A stretch of DNA of 64,000 bases, taken from NCBI GenBank assembly GCA_934217675.1, contig CAKQCV010000008.1:4048-68047 (forward strand), given 5' to 3'. Position numbers and translations under genes: made by a program. Positions within the stretch are counted from its first letter, which is position 1, and every line of letters begins with the position of its first letter. This stretch comes from an uncultured Prevotella sp. GTDB taxonomy: Bacteria; Bacteroidota; Bacteroidia; Bacteroidales; Bacteroidaceae. This document shows positions 27,943-36,668 of the stretch, one piece after another. The notes beneath the pieces were generated by a model that had not been told where the DNA came from, made no database searches, and saw only the letters and a program-made list of their open reading frames with translations.

Positions 27943-28407
27943 TTACTCGAAATAGTAAAGGAATGTTGCTACTCCTTCAAGGGCTTTTTTGCCTGTTTCC
28001 TTTATTTCTATACGGAACTTTATCTCTGCTTTTGTAACGCCACGAAGGTTTGCAATAGACTGCAGGTCTGTTACCAAACGAATGCTCTCGCCAGACTTCA
28101 CTGCCTGTCCGAACTTCATCTTGTCCATACCGTAGTTTACCATCATCTTCAGATTGTTAACCTCAATAATCTGATTCCAAAGATATGGAAGCATAGATAG
28201 TGTGAGATAACCGTGTGCGATGGTTGTCTTGTATGGACTTTCTTTCTGTGCCTTTTCTGTGTCTACGTGTATCCACTGATGGTCGAGTGTAGCGTCAGCA
28301 AACATGTTGATACGCTCCTGCGAAAGTTCTACATAGTCGGAAGTGCCGAGGTTCTTACCTAAATAGGTTGCGAACTCGTCGTAGTTGTTAATGATAAGTT
28401 TTGCCAT
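27943..28407 (-). CDS. MaoC-family hot-dog dehydratase
   Basis: A cytosolic (R)-specific enoyl-CoA hydratase-like protein of 154 residues with a single hot-dog domain. The catalytic Asp/His pair is in FADATLDHQWIHVD (residues about 36-49), and the downstream IAHGYLTLSMLPYLW segment, which binds the acyl thioester, is intact. The sequence is closest to the NodN/MaoC group. It has its own terminator, and the lipoprotein gene ends 8 bp upstream, so it may be the tail of the LptD operon. The natural acyl substrate is unknown. Confidence 0.9.
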   Translation of the reverse strand: MAKLIINNYDEFATYLGKNLGTSDYVELSQERINMFADATLDHQWIHVDTEKAQKESPYKTTIAHGYLTLSMLPYLWNQIIEVNNLKMMVNYGMDKMKFGQAVKSGESIRLVTDLQSIANLRGVTKAEIKFRIEIKETGKKALEGVATFLYYFE

Positions 28408-28415
28408 TGCTTTAT

Positions 28416-28808
28416 TTATTTTGTTGAATAATCTTTTTGCGTTATGTTTATCTCATAAAGTTTCTGCCCCTTATGCTTCTCTGAATAGAATGTGTACATA
28501 AAATTATAGCCTGCATCTTTATAGCCACGCACTGAAGTGTTGCCTTTCAGACCATCGATCATATCCTTACGAATTGTCGTGTTTTGGATTGCTGTTGTGT
28601 CGGCAGGACCACTCACTGTCATGCAATAGTGTAGGGTGAGTGTGGTTTTGTCAAAAACAAGACTGTCGGTTGTTATCCCGTTTCCTAACTTCATCGGACA
28701 GTTTTTCCTTGTGAAATCCTGTGCCTCGCGTGCTGCACGGTCTTCCAAGCTCTCCTGACAGGAAGTTGCAGCTATTGCCACAGCTGCCAACAATATTATC
28801 TTCTTCAT
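28416..28808 (-). CDS. Small lipoprotein, unknown function
   Basis: A 130-residue protein with a signal peptide and a lipobox ending in ATSC at residue 18, so it is lipidated and placed at the inner or outer membrane. The mature part has mixed beta strands (DSLVFDKTTLTLHYCMTVSG, FMYTFYSEKHKGQKLYEINI) and no recognised domain. ATG at 28808 is chosen because the longer reading to 28862 would overlap the upstream LptD-like gene and bury the signal peptide. It lies 44 bp after the LptD-like gene. Confidence 0.7.
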   Translation of the reverse strand: MKKIILLAAVAIAATSCQESLEDRAAREAQDFTRKNCPMKLGNGITTDSLVFDKTTLTLHYCMTVSGPADTTAIQNTTIRKDMIDGLKGNTSVRGYKDAGYNFMYTFYSEKHKGQKLYEINITQKDYSTK

Positions 28809-28852
28809 AATATAAATATATATAGTCTTTTTTCTTTTATGCTCATATTGTT

Positions 28853-31681
28853 TTAATACCACTGCACGGCATTGCTGTAGCCACTGCGCTTGTCATATTT
28901 CAAAGCATCGGTGAGCGTAGAGGCATTGCACCTGAATGTAAAGTTGTATGAGGTGTAAGGCGCAAGTACTACCGAACAACTCATGTTGAAACAATGCAAA
29001 TCGCGCTGCAATGAAGCTGTGGTCATTGAAAGGTCATGCTCCTCAAAATCGTAACCGGAAGAGAAGCTGATGTTCCAACCATCACTGATACGTATGTTTC
29101 CGCTGAAATTCAAGGTCTGAGTGAACTTATACGGATAGCGCATTGTCTTCTTGTTGAACTTTCCAGATGTGTTCTCACGCATCATAATACCGTATCCAAA
29201 TGTTACCGACCATGGCATTGAGAATTTCATATAACCATCGTCATCGGTCTCTGCCTTTGTCGAGGTCTTTTTTCTTGCACCATTCTGTGCCTTTATCATA
29301 TCATCGTCAACATTGGTTTCAACTCCAGTGTCATCGTCATCATCGTTTTTCCTGTCGCTATTTTTATCATCGCTGCCACCGCCAAACAGTTTCTTTATCT
29401 TCTCTGGATTGAGGGTGTAGGATATGTTCTGTGACATTCCCTGGAATCTTCCGAACCTGCCTTTTCCCCACTCCGTGTGGTTGCCAACATAAGGGTTTCC
29501 GTTTGCATCAAGCTCGTAAGCATAAGTGGCAAACACGGCATTCATATTGAATGTGTAGTTCTTCCACCATTTCAGTCGGATATTAAGAGAGAGGTCGCTC
29601 CATGGCTTCTCCTTTGCTGCCATATTATACGACATATTGGCTCCCAATTCGTCGATAATACTGATTTTCTTGAATCCTGTGGAATCCTTGTCTGACTTCA
29701 CCTTCATCTCAATATTATTAGACAACGACATTGATATGCTTCCTGTTCTGCCACTGCCCGGAACTCCGAAGAGTGAGCCTGAGAATGGTGAATATTTCTC
29801 CATCGTGACATTACCTTCGGCATCGGTCTTCATGTATGTTTCATAATAGCCATAATGACTTGTGCTGAAATCCGGAGCGAAGCTGTATGACACCTGTGGC
29901 GTGATGACATGACGTATTGCTTGTATCTTGTCGCCAAAGATTTTTCTGTTTGGCATCCAAAAGCCATATAGCTTTGTTGAAGCACTAACACTCATCGACC
30001 AGTTGTAAACGTTATAGAAGCCGTAAGTTGTGTCACGCATCACCGTCTGGTGCTTTGCATCCCAACTCTGCATCACTTTATTTGTATACATACGGTCGGT
30101 GAAGTTTATCGACGGATTTATGTTTATATAATTAAATAAGGTGAAGTTTGCATTAATAGGGATATTATGCTGCATACCATTACGCCAATCTTTTATCAGA
30201 TTTGACTTCATGATAAGGTCTTCCTTCGTATTTATCGAGTTGCGCAGACTTCCCGTATAGCTCATGGAAATTTTTTCATACCAACGCTCCTTACCAACCA
30301 AACGCTTGCGTTTGAATGGATAAAAACGGCTCACGGAGATGTTCAAATCCGGAAGAGTGATTGCCACTGTTGAATCGCGCATGTTTTGATCGAAGTTTGT
30401 TGTTCCGCTGATTGTCATTCCTAAACTTGAGAATGTGGTGGTCCAACTGACACTTGATGTTCTTGTGCTTTGTGTTAGCGACTGCGGATTATACATGCTT
30501 GTCAGATTATTTCGCTCATAGCTTGATGTGGCAAAGTTTACACTGGCAGAAAGGGTGTTGAAAGGATTTGACTTTGCATCCTGACGGTGGTTCCATTGAA
30601 TTTTGAAACTCTCCTGTTCTGTAAAGTCTGGCATTCCTTTATCACCATTCTTTGTGTCTTGATAGCTAAAATAGAAACTGCCACTGTATTTATATCGCTT
30701 GCGGTAGTTGCTTGCTGCCGAGAGTCCCCAAGACCCCTTGGTGTAAATCTCGCCAAGGAGTTTCAAATCCCACTTGTCGTTTATAGCAAAATAGTATCCT
30801 CCATCACGCAAATAAAATCCACGGGCACTTTCATCACCATACGATGGCATGATGAATCCGCTTGAATAGCTCTTGGAGAATGGAAAAAAACCGTATGGCA
30901 CAGCAAGTGGCAATGGAACATCTGCAACGACAAGATATGCTGGACCGAATACTACATCCTTGCCTGGACGCACCTTGGCACGCGAAAGGGCTATGTAAAA
31001 ATCAGGATGTTCGGCATCGCAAGTAGTATAGCGACCATGCTCCAAAAAGAGTTCTCCTTTATCATTGCGCTTTGAACGCATACTTGTCAGGAAACCATCT
31101 TCTTGTTCTGTATAAACATTATTGATAAAGCCTTTCTTCGTCTTAAAGTTAAAGGCTATGGTATCACTGTCATACTGAGTCTCTCCCATCTTAAACACCG
31201 GACGACCTTGTAAGTTACCAGAAGTGTCTCTCGCTCCTGTGGCATGCACAAGGCTACTGTCCATATTCATCGTGATATCGGCACTCGTAAGGTTCATGTT
31301 CTGATATTGAACATTTGAATTTCCGTATAAATAGGCAAGCTTGTCAGAGGCACGGTATACCATGGAGTCGGCTGCAGCAAATTTTACAGGAGCGTCTACT
31401 CCTGTAGATTTTTTTCTGTTTATACTGTCAAGCCGTATAGAATCGTCAACCTGCTTATTGTGACGATAGATTGCAAGCTGAATGGAGTCCATATTTGTCG
31501 TGTCCGGTTCCAGGCCTACAGTTTCAGCCATAACAGTATCATGCCCAAGCGTATCAGCAAGGGCTAAAGAAGTTTTGGTGGCTTTTTGCTTCTTTTGATT
31601 TTTCAGAAATGGAACATTTGTACCTGCCATAACGAAAACGAAGGCAAAAAGAAGTATGAATATAGTGGATTTCTTTCTCAC
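28853..31681 (-). CDS. LptD-like outer-membrane LPS assembly protein
   Basis: A 942-residue outer-membrane protein expected to insert lipopolysaccharide in the outer leaflet. A signal-peptide-like segment (5-25) is followed by an OstA/LptA-like beta-jellyroll region (about 95-230: YRASDKLAYLYGNSNVQYQN, LTSADITMNMD). The LptD barrel follows from about 230 (GPAYLVVADVPLPLAVPYGFFPF, SSGFIMPSYGDESARGFYLRDGGYYFAIN) to the C-terminus. A low-complexity Asp/Lys loop near 775-800 is rich in acidic residues. The cysteine pairs of E. coli LptD are not matched. It starts with GTG at 31681, 10 bp after the CxxC lipoprotein gene, in one probable operon. Confidence 0.88.
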   Translation of the reverse strand: MRKKSTIFILLFAFVFVMAGTNVPFLKNQKKQKATKTSLALADTLGHDTVMAETVGLEPDTTNMDSIQLAIYRHNKQVDDSIRLDSINRKKSTGVDAPVKFAAADSMVYRASDKLAYLYGNSNVQYQNMNLTSADITMNMDSSLVHATGARDTSGNLQGRPVFKMGETQYDSDTIAFNFKTKKGFINNVYTEQEDGFLTSMRSKRNDKGELFLEHGRYTTCDAEHPDFYIALSRAKVRPGKDVVFGPAYLVVADVPLPLAVPYGFFPFSKSYSSGFIMPSYGDESARGFYLRDGGYYFAINDKWDLKLLGEIYTKGSWGLSAASNYRKRYKYSGSFYFSYQDTKNGDKGMPDFTEQESFKIQWNHRQDAKSNPFNTLSASVNFATSSYERNNLTSMYNPQSLTQSTRTSSVSWTTTFSSLGMTISGTTNFDQNMRDSTVAITLPDLNISVSRFYPFKRKRLVGKERWYEKISMSYTGSLRNSINTKEDLIMKSNLIKDWRNGMQHNIPINANFTLFNYININPSINFTDRMYTNKVMQSWDAKHQTVMRDTTYGFYNVYNWSMSVSASTKLYGFWMPNRKIFGDKIQAIRHVITPQVSYSFAPDFSTSHYGYYETYMKTDAEGNVTMEKYSPFSGSLFGVPGSGRTGSISMSLSNNIEMKVKSDKDSTGFKKISIIDELGANMSYNMAAKEKPWSDLSLNIRLKWWKNYTFNMNAVFATYAYELDANGNPYVGNHTEWGKGRFGRFQGMSQNISYTLNPEKIKKLFGGGSDDKNSDRKNDDDDDTGVETNVDDDMIKAQNGARKKTSTKAETDDDGYMKFSMPWSVTFGYGIMMRENTSGKFNKKTMRYPYKFTQTLNFSGNIRISDGWNISFSSGYDFEEHDLSMTTASLQRDLHCFNMSCSVVLAPYTSYNFTFRCNASTLTDALKYDKRSGYSNAVQWY

Positions 31682-31691
31682 TTTTATTTTG

Positions 31692-32450
31692 TTATTTCTT
31701 GCGATAATATGATTTCACGCCATCCTTGAAACGCAACTGCAGACTGTCTTTCATCATCAATACTATATCTACGGTGTCGCGCATTGGCTTTGCTTTTTTA
31801 CGCTTACGATTGCCAAATTCGATTGTGCCTTCTGTAAATACGAGTCTTCCGTTTAGAACATTCCACTCTGTGTAGTATTTTACTTGAGGATATATTACAG
31901 GACTTTCGCTTGCTTCAGAACCGACAGAATATTGCAATCCTACAGGTTGCATCATATTTTGCTTCTTTATCTTGAAACCTTGTTCACGAGGCACCATAAA
32001 GGTCTGCATGATAGAATCAGCCTCTGAAGACGGCTTCTTATTCATTCCGCCAAGCACAGGACCATGTTTGCGCATCTTTGGCTCTGCAAGATACACCCAT
32101 GTACCTTTCAGTTCATCAAGGTCTATCACAGCATCTGCCACCCGCTTGTTATCCTTATTCACAACAATAGCCATTTGGTCGCCAATCTTTGGTCTGCCAA
32201 AAACTTTATGGTTTCGCATTGCCGACAATATATTATAAATTACAGGGTCGCTATCGTCTGACGGTAACAATACCAAAACTGAATCTGTACATCCATCACA
32301 TGCAAGTCCGTAGACAGAAGTATCGCCTGCCAAGCGCACATCCTTGACAATATCTGCAGTTACATTCTTGCCAGCTTTCTTGTTGCCACCGCAGCTGCCC
32401 AAAAGCAATGCTGCAGCAAAAGCGAAAGGCAATATTCTATTTATATTCAT
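31692..32450 (-). CDS. Lipoprotein with CxxC motif upstream of the LptD-like gene
   Basis: A 252-residue protein with a lipobox ending in LLGSC near residue 20, so it is lipidated. The mature region has GLACDGCTDSVLVLLP near residues 45-60, a CxxC pair, then beta-rich segments. The end is basic (FGNRKRKKAKP, KSYYRKK). I do not recognise a named family. ATG at 32450 is preferred over a GTG two codons earlier. A -7 box TAATTTTG on this strand at 32472-32479 places the promoter just upstream and makes it the first gene of the operon with the LptD-like protein (10-bp gap). This suggests, without proving, a role in envelope assembly. Confidence 0.75.
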   Translation of the reverse strand: MNINRILPFAFAAALLLGSCGGNKKAGKNVTADIVKDVRLAGDTSVYGLACDGCTDSVLVLLPSDDSDPVIYNILSAMRNHKVFGRPKIGDQMAIVVNKDNKRVADAVIDLDELKGTWVYLAEPKMRKHGPVLGGMNKKPSSEADSIMQTFMVPREQGFKIKKQNMMQPVGLQYSVGSEASESPVIYPQVKYYTEWNVLNGRLVFTEGTIEFGNRKRKKAKPMRDTVDIVLMMKDSLQLRFKDGVKSYYRKK

Positions 32451-32658
32451 ATTCACTTATATTATAGCGTGCAAAATTAGCAAAAAAACTCCGATAATCT
32501 GTTGTTATGTATTTTAAATTAATAAAAAACACATGAGAATGTATTGCCGACTTTCCAGTTTTAATGGTAAAACCATTAATTTCCAGAAAAAGGGAAATAA
32601 TACGAGATTTTAAAATAGTTTTTTGCGATAATAATTCAAATTATTCAAGCAAAAGCTG

Positions 32659-32666
32659 TACTTTTG
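32659..32666 (+). promoter_or_regulatory. Candidate -7 box of the carboxyltransferase gene
   Basis: TACTTTTG matches TAnnTTTG; a TTTG at 32632-32635 is the likely -33, with a rather long 23-bp spacer. The leader to 32764 is about 90 nt and contains a small hairpin (GGTGG near 32697 with CCACC near 32727). Confidence 0.4.
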
Positions 32667-32763
32667 CACTTGTAAACACACGCAGCAGACTGTTCGGTGG
32701 GATTAGAATGCTGTAATTTTGAATGTCCACCCTTTAGCCTGTTACGCTTTAAATCGATTTGAA

Positions 32764-34539
32764 ATGAAAAAGAAAATCCAGTTCAGTCTCGTATACAGAG
32801 ACATGTGGCAATCTTCAGGCAAGTTCCAGCCACGCAAGGATCAATTAGAGCGCATCGCTCCGGTTATAATCAAGATGGGATGTTTCTCTCGTGTTGAAAC
32901 CAACGGTGGAGCTTTCGAACAAGTGAACCTGCTTGCCGGCGAAAATCCAAACGAGGCTGTGAGAGCCTTCTGCAAGCCGTTTAACGAAGTAGGTATCAAA
33001 ACTCACATGCTCGACCGTGGACTTAATGCTTTGCGCATGTATCCAGTGCCTGATGATGTGAGAGCTTTACAGTATAAGGTAAAACATGCTCAAGGCGTGG
33101 ATATTACACGTATTTTCTGTGGACTTAATGATGTGCGCAATATTATACCAAGCATTAAATGGGCTTTGGAAGCTGGAATGACGCCACAGGCAACTCTGTG
33201 TATAACAACTTCACCTATACATACTGCTGAATATTATTCAAATATCGCTGACCAACTTATCGCTGCAGGTGCAACAGAAATATGCTTGAAGGATATGGCT
33301 GGCATCGGACAGCCGGCAATGTTGGGCAAGCTCACAAAAATGATAAAGACAAATCATCCAGACATCATTATACAGTATCATGGACATTCAGGTCCGGGTC
33401 TGTCTATGGCTTCAATTCTTGAGGTATGCAACAATGGTGCTGATGTTATTGATACAGCTATCGAGCCTCTGTCGTGGGGTAAGGTGCATCCTGACATCAT
33501 CTCGGTTCAGAGTATGCTGAAGAATGAGGGATTTGATGTTCCAGATATTGACATGAATGCTTACATGGAAGCTCGCCACCTTACTCAAGAATTTATCGAC
33601 GAGTGGCTGGGATACTTCATCAATCCAGGTAACAAGATTATGAGTTCACTACTGTTGGGATGCGGACTGCCTGGCGGTATGATGGGTAGCATGATGGCTG
33701 ACCTTGCAGGAATACACCGCTCAATAAATTCCATTCTGCGTTCTAAAGGAAAGGCTGAATATTCTACTGACGAAATGCTCGTAAAACTGTTTGATGAGGT
33801 GGCTTATGTATGGCCACGCGTAGGATTCCCTCCATTGGTAACTCCATTCTCACAATATGTCAAAAACATTGCACTCATGAATCTTCTTACTATGGCTCAA
33901 GGTAAGGGGCGTTTCGTAATGATGGATGATTCTATGTGGGGCATGATTCTTGGCAAGAGTGGTAAGTTGCCAGGAAAACTGGACGATGAAATTATTGCAC
34001 TTGCAAAGAAACAAGGTAGAGAGTTTACTGATGCAGACCCTCATACTCTTATTCCGAATGCTCTCGATGACTTCAAGAAAGAAATGGACAAGAATGGATG
34101 GGACTACGGTAAAGACAATGAGGAGTTGTTTGAACTTGCCATGCACCCAGAACAGTATCGCGACTACAAGAACGGACTGGCTAAAAAACGTTTCTTGGCT
34201 GATTTGCAGAAGGCTAAAGATGCAAAACTCGGCAGTACTCTTACTCCTGAGGAATTGGCTGCATTCAAACATGCAAAAGCTGATGCTATCGTTGCACCTG
34301 TTAAGGGACAAGTATTCTTTGAATTCCAAGGAAGCAGCGAATGTACTCCTTGTATTGAACCTTTCATCGGGCAGCATTATAAAGAGGGTGAGACATTCTG
34401 CTATATTCAGGCTCCATGGGGACAGTTTGTCGCTGTGCCGGCTTGTCTCGGTGGCAAGCTTGTAGAAATTGCAGCAAAACAGGGATCCAAAATTAATCGT
34501 GGAGATGTCATCGGATATATTGAAAGAGACAAAGAATAA
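32764..34539 (+). CDS. Oxaloacetate decarboxylase alpha/pyruvate carboxylase subunit B-type carboxyltransferase
   Basis: A cytosolic carboxyltransferase moving a carboxyl group between oxaloacetate/pyruvate and biotin, 591 residues. Residues 1-290 are the TIM barrel with RDMWQSSGKFQPRK, the metal/carbamyl-lysine motif LKDMAG near residue 178 and the histidine pair YHGHSG near 208. The conserved carboxylase domain follows to about 470 (GGMMGSMMADL, WPRVGFPPLVTPFSQ). The C-terminal 65 residues have the biotinyl-domain fold pattern (KEGETFCYIQ...GSKINRGDVIGYIE), but the place of the biotin motif [EA]MKM reads QAPWG, so the biotinylated lysine is missing. A separate biotin carrier must be used, or the role has changed. 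ATG 32764 is chosen over an upstream TTG. The HD protein gene follows after 3 bp. Confidence 0.88.
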   Translation: MKKKIQFSLVYRDMWQSSGKFQPRKDQLERIAPVIIKMGCFSRVETNGGAFEQVNLLAGENPNEAVRAFCKPFNEVGIKTHMLDRGLNALRMYPVPDDVRALQYKVKHAQGVDITRIFCGLNDVRNIIPSIKWALEAGMTPQATLCITTSPIHTAEYYSNIADQLIAAGATEICLKDMAGIGQPAMLGKLTKMIKTNHPDIIIQYHGHSGPGLSMASILEVCNNGADVIDTAIEPLSWGKVHPDIISVQSMLKNEGFDVPDIDMNAYMEARHLTQEFIDEWLGYFINPGNKIMSSLLLGCGLPGGMMGSMMADLAGIHRSINSILRSKGKAEYSTDEMLVKLFDEVAYVWPRVGFPPLVTPFSQYVKNIALMNLLTMAQGKGRFVMMDDSMWGMILGKSGKLPGKLDDEIIALAKKQGREFTDADPHTLIPNALDDFKKEMDKNGWDYGKDNEELFELAMHPEQYRDYKNGLAKKRFLADLQKAKDAKLGSTLTPEELAAFKHAKADAIVAPVKGQVFFEFQGSSECTPCIEPFIGQHYKEGETFCYIQAPWGQFVAVPACLGGKLVEIAAKQGSKINRGDVIGYIERDKE

Positions 34540-34542
34540 TAG

Positions 34543-35091
34543 ATGGATTATCAAAAGATAATAGATAAATTATACGGTGAGGATAATGAGCTTAGGCATA
34601 TCCTCATCGTTCACAGCCAATCTGTAGCACACAAAGCGCTACAGATTGTTTCGTTACATCCGGAACTGAACATCGACAGACAGTTTGTCGAGGAGGCGGC
34701 TATGCTTCATGACATTGGTATAATAAAAACCAATGCTCCTGGAATTAAATGCTTTGGCACAGAACCTTATATTTGTCATGGCATACTTGGAGCAGAAATG
34801 CTGAGAACTGAAGGTTTTCCTCGCCATGCAAGGGTTTGTGAACGACACACTGGAGCTGGACTTTCACTAAATGATATAGTAAGTCAGAACTTACCTCTTC
34901 CACATCAGGATTTCTTGCCAGAAACGATTGAAGAAAAGTTGATTTGCTATGCTGACAAGTTCTTCTCAAAAACTCATCTTGATAGGGAAAAGACTGTTGA
35001 ACAGGCTGAAAAAAGCATTGCAAAATTTGGAAAAGAAGGTTTGAACAGATTCAAAGAGTGGGAAATGATATTTAGTACTCCAAACAAGTAG
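34543..35091 (+). CDS. HD-domain phosphohydrolase-like protein
   Basis: A 182-residue cytosolic protein with an HD-type metal-binding domain. The motif histidines are IVHSQSVAHKAL near residue 25 and the HD pair in AAMLHDIGII near 55. CHGILGAEML near 81 and CERHTGAG near 102 provide later ligands. The family includes small nucleotide phosphohydrolases; the substrate is unknown. It starts 3 bp after the carboxyltransferase stop, so they are cotranscribed. Confidence 0.87.
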   Translation: MDYQKIIDKLYGEDNELRHILIVHSQSVAHKALQIVSLHPELNIDRQFVEEAAMLHDIGIIKTNAPGIKCFGTEPYICHGILGAEMLRTEGFPRHARVCERHTGAGLSLNDIVSQNLPLPHQDFLPETIEEKLICYADKFFSKTHLDREKTVEQAEKSIAKFGKEGLNRFKEWEMIFSTPNK

Positions 35092-35174
35092 CCATAGGTC
35101 GCTTTTGTTCATTTACTGTGAAAAGGATGGCTACTATGTAGCATAACAAATAAACCTCAAAGCATATAGGTATT

Positions 35175-35825
35175 ATGATTTTGCGTGTATTCATTGCCGC
35201 CATTCTTGGGGGCATCATAGGTTTTGAACGCGAATATCGCGCTAAAGAAGCGGGATTGCGCACTCACTTTCTTGTGGCTATGGGCAGTGCGTTGTTTATG
35301 ATTCTATCGCAATACGGATTCAACGACCTACTTGGGGGCGACTCTATATCGCTTGACCCATCGAGAATTGCTTCGCAAGTAGTTACAGGCATAGGATTTA
35401 TTGGTGCAGGAACTATTATATTTCAAAAGCATGTTATAAAAGGATTGACTACCGCTGCTGGATTATGGGTTACTTCAGCTATCGGACTAACATGTGGGGC
35501 TGGAATGTATTTACTTGCAACAACTGCAACTATACTTGTGCTTGTATGCCTTGAAACGATTTATTTCATACAGCACCGCTTTGGCTCACGTAATATCTCT
35601 GTAACAATAAGCACAAACCAAATGGACAAGATAAAGGATATGCTGGATAAACTGCGAAACGATAATATTGATATTGACTCATACGAAATGAAAGAACAGT
35701 CAACAGCATCCAATATAAAATATGTTGTGTCAATGGAACTCACGGTTAAACGAAACAGGTATCAAGATAATATTATCAACTTTATGAATAAGTTTGACGG
35801 TGTTGATATAGAAAGTATTGAATAG
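35175..35825 (+). CDS. MgtC/SapB-family membrane protein
   Basis: A 216-residue inner-membrane protein. The N-terminal half (1-130) has the MgtC pattern: AAILGGIIGFEREYRAKEAG near residue 8, RTHFLVAMGSALF near 30, SRIASQVVTGIGFIGAGTII near 70 and VKGLTTAAGLWVTSAIGL-type residues near 95-110. The C-terminal 80 residues form a soluble ACT-like domain (ISVTISTNQMDKIKDML). MgtC proteins are tied to magnesium stress and ATP synthase control in other bacteria; here this is only family knowledge. A gap of 83 bp separates it from the HD gene. Confidence 0.9.
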   Translation: MILRVFIAAILGGIIGFEREYRAKEAGLRTHFLVAMGSALFMILSQYGFNDLLGGDSISLDPSRIASQVVTGIGFIGAGTIIFQKHVIKGLTTAAGLWVTSAIGLTCGAGMYLLATTATILVLVCLETIYFIQHRFGSRNISVTISTNQMDKIKDMLDKLRNDNIDIDSYEMKEQSTASNIKYVVSMELTVKRNRYQDNIINFMNKFDGVDIESIE

Positions 35826-35939
35826 CTAACTATTTCTCACCCCCTCACCTTATTGACACATTGCAGATAAAGAACATAAGCTTTAAAAAGTGAAATAGAG
35901 ATATTTCGGAAGAAATATTTTCTGTATAAAGAACAAATA

Positions 35940-35978
35940 TAAAGCGGTACATACAAACCTAATGTCTATACCGCTTTA
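35940..35978. terminator. Convergent terminator between mgtC-like gene and ndk
   Basis: TAAAGCGGTA (35940-35949) pairs perfectly with TACCGCTTTA (35969-35978), followed by TTTATTT on the plus strand. It lies between two convergent genes. Confidence 0.75.
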
Positions 35979-36010
35979 ATTTATTTCCAACAAGAATTTA
36001 CCATGTGAGC

Positions 36011-36478
36011 TTAAAATTCATCAGAAGCATAAAGACTATTAAACACGCTCTGCTTCCAATCAAAGATTTCATCGTCGCGGAAGAAACGTTTTAGCTCTAC
36101 AGCTGCATTTTCCGGACTGTCTGATGTGTGAACAATATTCTCTTGAAAACTCATACAGTATGTGCCACGAATAGTGCCAGGAGCAGCTTTTCTGCCATTC
36201 GTAGGACCAGCCAAGGCACGCACAGCCTCAACGGCATCCACTCCACTCAAACACATTGCCACAACTGGAGTATCCATCATTGAATCTTTAACCCTCTGAA
36301 AAAAAGGTTTTCCGGCAAGATGGGCATAATGTTCACTTAATATCTTATCATCAAGCTGCATCATCTTTAAGCCGCAAATCTGCAAGCCTTTCTTCTCAAA
36401 CACACTGATTATCTCTCCTGCCAAACCACGCTGTAGTGTGCATGGTTTAAGCAATACTAATGTTTTCTCTATAGCCAT
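36011..36478 (-). CDS. ndk: Nucleoside-diphosphate kinase
   Basis: Transfers the gamma phosphate of NTPs to NDPs in the cytosol. The 155-residue product is full length. The phosphorylated histidine is His117 in NIVHTSDSPENA, with KPC near residue 11 and GRKAAPGTIRGTY before it. An insertion of a few residues around DDEIFDW near 140 matches Bacteroidetes homologues. It is transcribed alone. Confidence 0.96.
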   Translation of the reverse strand: MAIEKTLVLLKPCTLQRGLAGEIISVFEKKGLQICGLKMMQLDDKILSEHYAHLAGKPFFQRVKDSMMDTPVVAMCLSGVDAVEAVRALAGPTNGRKAAPGTIRGTYCMSFQENIVHTSDSPENAAVELKRFFRDDEIFDWKQSVFNSLYASDEF

Positions 36479-36668
36479 AGATAAAGTTAAGTTTTATGTT
36501 ATTTTGTCAAGTTAATTCTATTCTTGTGTAAAGGTAAGAAGATTTTAGGTAACAGCCAAATATTTTTGTCTTTTGTACCAATAAAGTTATGGCAAGCTCA
36601 TAATGAAATGAACTTGCCATATATTATATCTACCGCTAACGGCAGATTAAATAAGATTTATGCTCTTA

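Noticed and set aside
28809..28862. Upstream start of the small lipoprotein at 28862
   Set aside because: It would overlap the LptD-like gene and put the lipobox 18 residues too far from the N-terminus.
32670..32760. Riboswitch before the carboxyltransferase gene
   Set aside because: Only one short hairpin is visible and no conserved aptamer core is recognised.
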